64,000 nt of DNA from Arenicola marina (taxonomy: Eukaryota > Annelida > Polychaeta > Arenicolidae): assembly GCA_964019135.1 (NCBI GenBank), contig OZ025263.1, forward strand, positions 17,089,123 through 17,153,122, in the 5' to 3' direction. A model generated the notes under the pieces. That model was not told the origin of the DNA, made no database searches, and saw only the letters and a program-made list of their open reading frames with translations. Made by a program: the position numbers and the translations under genes. Shown piece after piece: positions 33,301 through 45,300 of this stretch; the stretch's first letter is position 1; every line of letters begins with the position of its first letter.

Positions 33301-36300
33301 GCTAGATGGCAGCAGGCTTGTTACTGACACACCTGCTTTGAATGTCTTCAAAATGTGTATTCATACGCACCATTATGGGAACCTTGCATCTAGTGTAGGA
33401 GTTCTGGGAAAGACCGGTTCGATACATGTATACGACACGAAGTTGCATGGTTTCCCTCGCAACCTTCACCCAGTAAGTAACCCAGCTTAATGATCTAGCG
33501 TCTTGTGTACGATGTGTATTTCTGTACATGCTGCTGTCCAATTCCCCTTTAGATACACATGGATACGATAACGACGCTCTTGACTTCTACCTACACGAGG
33601 ACGCGGGTTACCGGTGGACCGACTACCTTCCGGCCACGGGCTATGGCTACCAGGACCACGATCCCAACGACAGTCCTGTGAGGCACTTCGCCCCTGTGGA
33701 CGCCGCTCGGGATTCCACCGGCTCCTGGAATGCTCCCCTGAGCCACTCCATATGGCAGGAGACTCCATCGGTCCACTCCATGTACAAGGACCCCGCCTCG
33801 GCTTACACTGGCTTCAACGAAGAATCTCTCTTATACCATCCTCGATTTCGACATACTGCCCTGCGTTATGCCGGAACCCCAGAGGCTGCCCTGGATCGCT
33901 CCAGATCCGGGGTCTCTGCGGAATCAAAGGATGCTCCCTGCAACGGTGGCGGCAACACTGGCGACATCCCTAGGACTCGTCCGATCAGCCCTGACCCGGA
34001 CCACGGCTCCCCCTCCCATAGGGTGAAGGTTGAGGCTGTTCCCCGCAAGGCTGGCGACATCCCTAGGACTCGTCCGATCAGCCCCGACCTGGACCACGGC
34101 TCCCCCTCCCATAGGGTGAAGCTTGAGGCTGTTCCCCGCAAGGCTGACGGCAACACTGGCGACATCCCTAGGACTCGTCCGATCAGCCCCGACCTGGACC
34201 ACGGCTCCCCCTCCCATAGGGTGAAGCTTGAGGCTGTTCCCCGCAAGGCTGACGGCAACACTGGCGACATCCCTAGGACTCGTCCGATCAGCCCCGACCT
34301 GGACCACGGCTCCCCCTCCCATAGGGTGAAGCTTGAGGCTGTTCCCCGCAAGGCTGACGGCAACACTGGCGACATCCCTAGGACTCGTCCGATCAGCCCC
34401 GACCTGGACCACGGCTCCCCCTCCCATAGGGTGAAGGTTGAGGCTGTTCCCCGCAAGGCTGACGGCAGCACTGGCGACATCCCAAGGACTCGTCCGGTCA
34501 GCCCCGACCTGGACCACGGCTCCCCCTCCCATAGGGTGAAGGTTGAGGCTGTTCCCCGCAAGGCTGGCGACATCCCTAGGACTCGTCCGATCAGCCCCGA
34601 CTTGGACCACGGCTCCCCCTCCCATAGGGTGAAGCTTGAGGCTGTTCCCCGCAAGGCTGACGGCAACACTGGCGACATCCCTAGGACTCGTCCGATCAGC
34701 CCCGACCTGGACCACGGCTCCCCCTCCCATAGGGTGAAGGTTGAGGCTGTTCCCCGCAGGGCTGGCGACATCCCTAGGACTCGTCCGATCAGCCCCGACC
34801 TGGACCACGGCTCCCCCTCCCATAGGGTGAAGGTTGAGGCTGTTCCCCGCAAGGCTGACGGCAACACTGGCGACATCCCTAGGACTCGTCCGATCAGCCC
34901 CGACCTGGACCACGGCTCCCCCTCCCATAGGGTGAAGGTTGAGGCTGTTCCCCGCAGGGCTGGCGACATCCCTAGGACTCGTCCGATCAGCCCCGACCTG
35001 GACCACGGCTCCCCCTCCCATAGGGTGAAGGTTGAGGCTGTTCCCCGCAAGGCTGGCGACATCCCTAGGACTCGTCCGATCAGCCCCGACCTGGACCACG
35101 GCTCCCCCTCCCATAGGGTGAAGCGTGAGGTTCCTGGCGGCGAAAGTCTCTGGAAAACTGGATGGGGCTCTTCCTCGCCCAACAGTGATGACCACAGGTA
35201 TGTGTTTTTTTCACTCATTCATTAGCTTGAACATTATTAGGGTTTGACTTTTCTGTATTTAAGTGCAATAGTATTGCAGTCTACCCATTGTTCATATGCC
35301 ATCATACAATTTTATTTGATGGCCCAAAACGACCGATTTCTATACAGAAAAACCCCCCTTCGGCATTGGCATAAGCGTGCAAATATAGTGTTAAATGCAT
35401 GACAAGATTCATCAGTTGTGCCTGGTATTGTCATATAGCGTTTCGGGGCGTAGCTACATAACGCACACACACAGTAGAGTTCCACTGGGATTATTGTCAG
35501 GAACAAGAGCGGAGTACAAGAAGAACAGGAAGAACCTCGACCGTCCGGACACGCGTGTATATAGGGCTATACAGTTCTCGCGATCGGGCAGCGAGACTTC
35601 AGTTTTGGGGACAAACAAACACACGTGCTCCATGTTGAAGTATAGGCAGCTACAAGCCAATTTCTTTCCAGGTTCATTCTAAAGATTATGAGTACCATTT
35701 CACTAAACATGGCCATGGGAGATATACGTTAAAATATTTGGAGGCGATGAAACGCAGAACTTTGGGAATATGCAAGGAAAAATCCGTCTTCAAAAGGCTC
35801 GAAAGCTAAAAATAACGTTCTAAATTTAGCCCTGCACCCGGGCTTTCGCAAGTTCACCAAACAACGAGTGACGTCACAGAGTTTCGCGTGCCTCCGCGGT
35901 AACAAAAATGGCGAGAGCAAGTGATCGACTTAACCATTCCGCTGTCAAAATGTGCAGTGCATGGAGTGACAACACACTAATGCGTCATTAAACCAGATGG
36001 TAAAGATAAAATAAGACCAGTTGGATGTTTTCGTATCACTTTTGGATCACGAAAAGACCAAGTTTCTTCATTTTTGTAAGTTTTCTGTTTGAAGCGTTGC
36101 GCCAACGTTGTCACCGGAGAGAACCCGTGTGACGTCATAATGCCTCGTTTTCGTAGGAAATGCAAAAAAACGTTAGTTTCTCAGTCGTATTGTCCCGTCC
36201 TAACAAATATTCGTCATTGTGATGGCGCAAACGAATAAAAAATATGTCATCTGTTCGTTTTGTGAAGCTATATTTCTTAAATAATCTTAATCATAGCGCT

Positions 36301-39300
36301 AGGCCTTCCGCAATGGACCCACCCCTCGGCGCCTGGCTTTTGCCCAGGTTGGTTCCCAGTCTCTCTCTTTGCGTTACATACACGTCACCCCTACGTCACA
36401 GATAGTCAGGATACTAGTGTGCGCAGAGATTCTAAACTCGTTCCGAACACGTCACACGTGCTTCGTTTGTTTGTCCTCAAAACGAGTAAACCGGAAGTCT
36501 AAGCGAACGAGACTTTATAGCCCTATATAGCAGTGCCGGCGGCGATATACATAAGATATACGCATAAACATACATGTTAATGGAATGTTAAGTGAAGACC
36601 CCAGCGGCGGAGCCAACAGTTGCTGGGGACCGTCCGTCGCTGGGCGCCGAGATGACAGTATCGATTGGCTGTGGTTGCGGGCGAGAGGCGCCGGTGAAAC
36701 CCTTAGTTTAATCTATGCGGTCAACATAACAATGGTTAAAAGTTTAGTCGCAATAATAACGGGTAAATGTAGAAGATATGTATTAGCGAACAAGAATAAA
36801 TACGTTAACAGTGAAGTACAATACTGACTAGATATCCACTGCATGACAGTATTACAGACTAAAGCTGTAAAGGTTCAACCAAATAAACAGTCGAAGCTGT
36901 CAGACGACCTCCGTTGCGCCGTCCTTACTGAGGCTTTGTCAGTCAGCAAACTTGTGACGGATCCTCTGCAAAATAACGTCAGAGAGCGATATCGTTAGTA
37001 TGATATATACATGACCTGGACAGAGGTCACCTGGACGCGTTTCCCATGAATCCATGACCGAACCGCTGGTTTTCAGATCGAACTCGACATCCTGGAGCGA
37101 CCTGGGCCATATGGCTGTGGATTACTTCCCGCTCCGGACGGTGCTGTATCGGGATCTGTTGCTTCGGATGCGCAACAACACGGTGGCGCTGGCGGTGGCA
37201 TTGTGTGTGCTGGCCTACGTCCTGGTCGCCATAGCCTGCGTCATCTGGCACTACTACCACCGGAAACCCACGGTCAGTTCAGTGCTTCATCAGCCATGTC
37301 TACTCTAGATGCTGACAATCAAGTCAAGTCAATGGTCGTTTATTTGCACCATGTGCGTAACGTGTATAACAAAAATCGCTGTAACAAAGACAGAACCTAA
37401 AATAAAGTACACATGGTAAAGGTGACCCCAACTAAGGCCATCCTGGGCCGCTATCATCGGGGCCAGTGCTTCACTTCAGACAGCGGCCCTCGTGTGTTTG
37501 ACGTGTAGGAAACGCACGGCTTAGGTGAATAAGTCCGCGCAGTATGTTCTGATGACTGCCGTCGTCCAATATATATATATCTCTTCATTTTGGTTAACAT
37601 GTGTACAATTTGTCAAGTACAAGAACTTTAAAAAGCGTTAACTTTATGATCTCCAAAACTACGACCATAGTACAGTGCCTTCCCCCCTGCTATAGATGTC
37701 CTAGTAATCTTAACATGTCTGCCTTATCGACACCAGTTGGCCTCATAGTAAGTCACATCCATGCTCTGATTCAGGAATAATACGTGCGATCTGATGATCT
37801 GGTACAGTACAAGGCGAATATGACCCCGCTGCTGATTTCGACACTTGTCGCACCTAAATGTTTGCCTTCGGCTTCTCTTGAATGTTTTGTTGCATTTGTG
37901 ATTGTTGTTTGTTGTTTTAGTTTGTATAGTATATTGATACCAGTTTGCCGTGGCGACACGGTCTGTGTTCCACTATTTTAACTGTTTCCCGAACTTTTTT
38001 CGCGTTCTTCTTTAAAATACCTGGTTTGGAAATTCGTCATGTGTTAAAATGTCCAAAAACATGACCGATTAGTGTTCATCAGCGCAAAATATATAATCAT
38101 TACTATAACAGTTGACTATAAACGTTGATAAAGATAAATGTGCGAATAAATCGGTACATATACGGCAAACTGCATTGTGCTGAGTGCATTTAGCAAAACA
38201 TGTATTCATACGTAACTGCATCAACTGACAACCTGATGGAAGTCTTGCAGAGGCAATAGTTTGAAGCATTGCGTTATGTGCATTTAGTAACAACATCTTT
38301 AAAAAGTAACTTCATCAACTGACATACTGATGGAAGTCTTGCAAAAGCAACCGTTTGAAGCTGTATGTTTCTATAATGTCTGACCTTCTGTCAATAGGAG
38401 GAAGGTGTTCGCATCCTACCAGCCGAGGGCAGCGACAACAATGGAAGTCGACAAAACCCTTACCTGATCAGTTTCGTGACGGGGGCCAGGCCAGGTATTA
38501 GAAGTGCTGATTTTAAACGCATGGGTCTCTGCAATGACATAAATATCATATTCTATCATTATATCTGAAATAGTAGTATGAATAATATGGTTTCCTTGTT
38601 TAATTATTGTGACCCATGACGCTTTTACATAAATGGTATGACATAAATATCACATGGTATTCTATCTGATGTAGTGGTAATGGGGTTTCATTGTTTAACT
38701 ATAGCCTGATCCACGAAGCTTTCCACTCGCTGTAGAAATACGCCCCCGTCCTGGTGTTGACAATAAACATTAGCACATGTGCAATTGCTCAACAAGGATA
38801 AAATGACATGAGCTGACGAGGTTCAGTCAGAAGCATCCGATAATCCGGAAAACTCGTTACCCGTCACAGTTTTACCTGTGACAGATTTATATGTACATAT
38901 GATAATGAAAATATAATTACCATTCTATTAGCAGGATAAATCTGCGTTCGACTCCGAGAGAGTCACATGGTATAGGGCGCAAGCATTTTTGAAGGGCCCG
39001 TGGAGTCACTTATAATATCTTAAATGGCGCCACACGCGTCACCCGGTGTGTATGTGCGTGTGTCCGTGGGAGGGTGGGGGGGGGCTATTATATGAACTCC
39101 TGCGCATATGTGCTCCAAATATCCTGTTCTACGGTTTGCGCATATATGCTCCCAATAACCCTTTTTCGCCTGTATTCCTTTCCCTGTCCAGGAGCAGAAA
39201 TTGATGCTGAAGAAATAATAGCATGCTATAAAAAATATATAGAATAAATCCGTGGGATTGTTGGGGCACCCCCCCTATTCCACTACCGATAGCTGCCATC

Positions 39301-42300
39301 TATTGCAAGAGTGAGGTGTCTATGTTGAACGTCGGTGGACGATAACAATTACATTATTGTCTATTTGATTATAGAAACGCCGCAGGTTCAGTTTGTATTG
39401 CCCATGTGTCTCACTCCCATTCAATGTGAACCTCCTATGGTGCTCGACAACAGGCGCCGGCCTGCACACCGGACGTGTCAAACTGATGATGCAGGGCACA
39501 GGCGGCAGAACGGATGAATACGGTATTCAGGCTGCCGAGAGCGGCTTCGGCAGAGGCGGACTGTCCCAGTACTTCATCCACGCCCCTGGTGAGAACACAG
39601 CCATTGCACAAGTTGTATAAACGATATTAGGCTAACCAGTGTTTCGCCTCGCAATAAATATACAGTTGGCTTTGTTTTTAATAGGATCCTGCTGTGTCAG
39701 TCAATCCTGCCCTCGTGGTTATATAAGGATGTGTAATCATAAAAAGCATGTATCCCACTTGTTTCTAGCTGACCTGGATGCTTTGAACTTCGTGGACATC
39801 CAAGTGGAAGCTAGTGCTTACCCAGCTAAATGGTAAGTTGTCAAATGAAGAATTCGTGGTCGTCATCAATTCACTTTCTCCCGAAATAAATTTAAATATT
39901 ATTTGTATGGATTTAGTTAAATGATACTTAAGGGTGCATGTTGCTAAAGCTTAGAAATATATCCGCTTTTACTCCCTCTAGAGATAAAGCAGTAGAGCAG
40001 ATAAAGTTAACGGTAGAGCAGCTAATGTTAACAGTAGAGCAGGGCATGTGTTAACGGTAGAGAAGAGAATGTTAACGGTAGAGCAGGGAATGTTAACGGT
40101 AGATAAGAAAATGTTAACGGTAGATAAGAAAATGTTAACGGTAGATAAGAAAATGTTAACGTTAGAGCAGGGAATGTTAACATTAGAGCAGGGAATGTTA
40201 ACGGTGGAGCAGGGAATGTTAACGGTAGAGCAGAGAATGCTAACGGTAGAGCAGGAAATGCTAACGGTAGAGCAGGGAATGTTAACGGTAGAGAATGTTA
40301 ACGGTAGAGCAGTGAATGTTAACAGTAGAGCAGTGAATGTTAACGGTAGTGCAGGGAATGTTAACGGTAGAGCAGAGAATGCTAACGGTAGAGCAGGAAA
40401 TGCTAACGGTAGAGCATGGAATGTTAACAGTAGAGCAGTGAATGTTAACGGTAGTGCAGGGAATGTTAACGGTAGAGCAGAGAATGCTAACGGTAGAGCA
40501 GGAAATGCTAACGGTAGAGCATGGAATGTTAACAGTAGAGCAGTGAATGTTAACGGTAGTGCAGGGAATGTTAACGGTGGAGCAGGCACTGTTAACGGTA
40601 GCGCAGGCAATGTTAACGGTAGAGCAATGTTAACGTTCACGTCACTGAGGCCACGTGTTTGTGTTGTGATCCGCCAGGTACCTGAGCTACGTGACTGCCG
40701 TGGACCTGGCGAGACGGACGCAGTATTACTTCCCGTGCAACCGCTGGCTCTCTGCCGGTAGAGGCGCTTCGGCGAGGGCCGTGCTGGGGGCCGGGGGTGA
40801 TAGGAGAGCCAGGTAACAGCTATAATACGTCACTTACAGTAGCATTAAACTTTGCCAATACATATTGACCGCCTACCAGTCGTTTCACATCCTCCTGATT
40901 CGTGTTTTCTTTGATAGTTCCAATATTAAGCAGTCACCATCCATGTATTTAATGCTTCCGCAGGTTGCTGATGGACAATATATGGCGGAGCCTCAAGGAC
41001 GTCCACATGTTTGTTTCTCCTTGGATGGGCAGCCATCTTGGATTCTGCATTCAAAGGGTACGCGACAAGATCGTATAGTTCGTGTTCTTCCAAAATCTAT
41101 GATCTGTGTCGATCTAATTAAATGCGGTGTTTTTTCTTGTGACTCTAAAATTATGTTTTCCTTTACTTTTCGGTCAATCTGAGATTATGATCAAACTATG
41201 TTTTCCGTTTTAATCTGGAGATATTTCTTAAGATGCAATACCAGATTTGAAAGCAATTTCGTCTGGTAGTCCACAGTAAAAATCACATAAGGATCCCCCT
41301 TGACCCTCTCGGACGTTATCCCACCCGTGGACCCCCTAATGGATGTTTATGTGTGTTCCACTGCCACCAGATGTTTCGCCTGATTCTGGTCTTGAGTCTG
41401 ATATCGAGCTTCATGTTGGGACACGCCATCCTGTACTACCTGCCCTTCGCCCACCACGGTCCGCGCAACCCCATCACGGCCGGACAGCTGACGACGCACA
41501 TCTTCCTTATCAACATCATCGTCTTCCTCATTCATGCAATGATACAGGTACAGCAAGTTAAAATGCCTCTTCCGCCTAGTCTTTACCAGTCTGGCAAAAA
41601 GATAATTAATCATCCTTCCTGCTATGTGACGTATGGTAGCATTGTATTCAGGCCATAACAGGGGGGTGGATCTAGGAATTTGCTGTGCTCTCTGAAAACT
41701 TGCGACCGGGGGGGCGGCGTTTTCGGAGAAGCCAACTTTTACAGTGTATCTTCAAGTTCCCAAAGGGGGTGCTTGCAACCCTCCTAACCCCTCCCCCGCT
41801 AGATCCGCCCCTGAATAAGAACATTGAAACGTTACTTTCAGTTGAATGGCTGTAAATTAGACATGTCTAGCGTGTAACTTAGTCAAGATTTGTACTGTAC
41901 CTATATGGTCTCCTCGTTTCATTTGTAAATTCACTTCTTTTCCAGACGGGAGCTTCTGATATTCGAGATTTTCGGGGCAAAGACATCCGTGTCTATAACT
42001 CCTTTGTGTTCGGCGATAGCAACGGTCAGTTTCTTAGTAGAACAGAATCGTTTATTGTACTGTATGGCATGAGGCCCAAAGTACATTGAAAATACACAAC
42101 GTTATGAACATGAGCTTGTAATGCTTAGTGAGGCAGGATTGATTTGAATAAGAATGAGGAATAATTAATTATATGGCTATTATAATGTATGTACACCGTA
42201 TGCTTGATATGTTCTTGTTAATGAAAATTTGCACAGTTCTTTCTAAGTGTTTATCTAGACTTAACATTATCCTCATCATTTTAAACAGACGTACTCTTAC

Positions 42301-45300
42301 ACAATGCTTCATTCGTACTTAAAACGGGGTTATGGATGATGAAGACAGTCATATGAACTAAGTAAGAATACGTTGTATTCTGTAACTCTACCATGCGGCG
42401 ACGGTATAGTGATAATATCTCGTTGGCAGGAGTGCACGACGTTCGTGATGAAGAACATTGCATACAGACCGAAAAGGTAAAATAGTACCATGCCGTCATT
42501 TATTCCCTTACATTTACAGGCAATGATAAGAATAGTCGCTCATGTTATCAAGTTTTAGAATATAAATTAACAGCTAGTATTAAAGGTTTAGCCTTTGGTT
42601 TGCGTTTGAACTGTGAAGTGGCTGACATGCTAAGGATATTTATCTCCGAGAAAGAAATTTATTTAGTGCTGATAAACACACCCTTTAGCTGGTGATATTT
42701 GTAATTCATAATTGAGCTTTTTTTCTTGCACGTCATAGTACTTTCAGCATCTTTTCAATGGCGCTCCATTATAATTATACGTTATTAATAAGCATTGGCT
42801 CCTTAAAACCCTTGTAATTTTTCTTCCTGGACTCCTCGTCTCCAGACTGGGCCTCGACATGTTGAGCACAGTATATCGATTACTGGCCAGACCGATCCCC
42901 ATGATCAGGCTGACTCGGTGAGCGCTAAAGCCGTGACGGAGGAATGGGAGGCACTCTGGGGTGAGATTCGCCCTGACCAGCCCACTGAGGACCAATCTCC
43001 AGCGGGTGTGACACACGCGGTAACCGTCTCAACCGTTGAAAGTAAATCCACGACGCCTGTGAGACCTGACATCTCCAGCACTATTGTGGAGTTTGCGAAA
43101 GGTCTCCTCGACGATATGTTCCATCGAGTCCAGACGACCTTCAAGCGTGATGTCGGCATCGACTGTGAGACTCGGGAAGGCAGCCCGCAGAGGGCGAAAG
43201 GATCCTTGATGCGGTTTGTTGAGGAGGAGACTCGAAAGAAGACCATGGGACGAGAGGCGAGCAGCCAGAGCGCCCAGCAGGTGACTGGCGGGGCTCTAGA
43301 GCAGCAGTCCGGAGTGGTTGGGGGCGAGGTCGGGAAGCGGTTCAGCGACGGCGTCCTGCGGGCGGACGTGCAAGGCTCTCTCGGGCTCGATCTGAGGAGG
43401 TCTCGGTCTCTGGACAGCGCGTCGAGCCTTGGGCGCGAGAGAATCCCTCAGGGCCGCTCCGATCTGAAAGACCTGGCGGCCGTGCTGACGAAGACCGCCC
43501 TGAGGAACGCCCTGAACGACGTGTGCGATGTGGCCATGGCGAGATCTCGGACAAACCGCGAGAAGACCGAGCGGATGCTTGAAGCCTTCCTCGGAATCTC
43601 GACACCGCCCGCCGCCGCCGACCAGTCCACGTCTATGTCCGAGCGCCTGACCCGTCAGTGCTGCTCCTCAGTCCTGTTGGAGACTGTCGCCCTGGACCGC
43701 ATGTGCTCCAGGGTGTCCAAGGCGGACATCAGGGCCATGGCGGCGACCAGCCTCGGAATGGTGGCCAGCGCCGGGAACGCCGGGCTAACGAGCCTGGCCA
43801 AGACCTGCGGCGACCGGAACCGGGAGGACTTCGCCGACCACGCGGTGCGGTCTCTGGAGCGGACCGTCAGCCTGATGGTGGGCGAGGCACTATATAAAAA
43901 TGGCCACCAGGTGTGCGCCGACAGCCTGCCCCAGATCCCGTCCAATCCCATCGCCCTGGGCAAGATCCTGAAGCAGGTTGAGGTGGAGATGCAGGAGAAC
44001 GTGCTGCCGGCGCTGGCTGAGCGCCTGGCGGTGGTCATCGACCAGCAGGTCATCGCCCTGGACGACCTGGACGCGGAGATTACCCGGCTGCTGTACGCCG
44101 GCCAGTACATCGACACCCTGGTCACCAACGCCATCGTCCTGTGTCACAAGGACATGACGTCAAGGAAGGCGTCCCTCGCCGGCGGCCTCAACGCCAACAA
44201 CAATAACAGCGCCGGTTTGCTGTGGAAGATGTGGGGCGGCGGCGGCGGCTTCGGCGGCAATCCCTGCGATAAAATACTCAAGCGACTGAAATCCTGGACC
44301 AGCGGCCAAAGTGGGAAGAAGAGCCAAGGCAAACGGGGCAAGGGCAAAGGCAAGAATTGGAATAACAACAACCAAGCTGAGGCTCTCGACTTCGAGGAAG
44401 ACCTCATGAAGAATCTGCTGATCGCTGTCCATTACCAGCTGGCACAGGATGACATTAGCGGCTCACATTCACCGCCAAGGAATGCCGACCAGGTGAAGAG
44501 ATTGTACGAGTCCAAGACCATCGCCCACGTCGCGAAAGTCATGCAGCATAAGCCGGCGGGAGTGTATTTAATGGACAAGATCCTGACCAAGGCCCGAGGC
44601 TGTCTGGCGGACCTCGGCCAGGCCATCGACGCCAAGAGGACGGAGGCGCAGTTCTACTCCAGCCACATGATCGCTCTGGGGGAGGCCCTGATCCTGGGGT
44701 CAGTTCCCGAAGACCACCGCGACGTCCTGCAGATGGCCACGAAGGACATCCGCCAGGTGGCTCTGGATCGGGCTCTGACGGAGGTGGCGCGTGACGTCAT
44801 CCACAAGAAGCTGGAGGTGGATGACGGGGATATTGAGCTCCGGACGGCCTTGCTGACGGTGAAGACCGGATCCGTGAAGAAAGCGATGGAGCTGGTGGCC
44901 ATGAAAAACAACGCTCTGCAGCAGACTGTCGTCGACCTCAGTTTCTACGACGTAAGTGTCCATAACATATCTGTTTATTACCGTAGAAAATGCCTTGAAA
45001 GTGCCGTGGTATTGTATTGTAAGGGTCCGGAATATATAGCTGCAGCTTCATCACGTAGAAGCTCCGGCACATGATGAAGAAATTCTACTAATAGTGTTAT
45101 AGGCGGCGCTTTAGAATTCGACACGCCATGTGATCACGCACTTGTGGTTTACGGTACCTGCAACTCTGGAGCGTATTATCGCATAATTAACAGCGGAATT
45201 AAGTTTAGGTCGATCCATGGGTTACAACAATATATCTGGTACATGTTAGAAATGGAAGTAAGCTTTCACTCTTATTTCTAGTTATGACGTTCAGTACAAT

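Noticed and set aside
33866..35218. Two antisense frames of more than 420 codons
   Set aside because: Open only because the coding repeat period is a multiple of three; the plus strand carries the splice sites and in-phase partners.
39978..40761. Repeat frames over the 21-bp array on both strands
   Set aside because: Intronic minisatellite; only 40,678-40,812 is exon, in its own register.
41946..42024. Alternative register RELLIFEIFGAKTSV for exon 10
   Set aside because: It would need exon 9 to end in another phase; the chosen register joins exon 9, the 47-base exon 11 and exon 12 without conflict.
43342..44963. Several antisense frames opposite exon 12
   Set aside because: Shadows of a GC-rich coding exon; the plus strand has consistent phase and splice sites.
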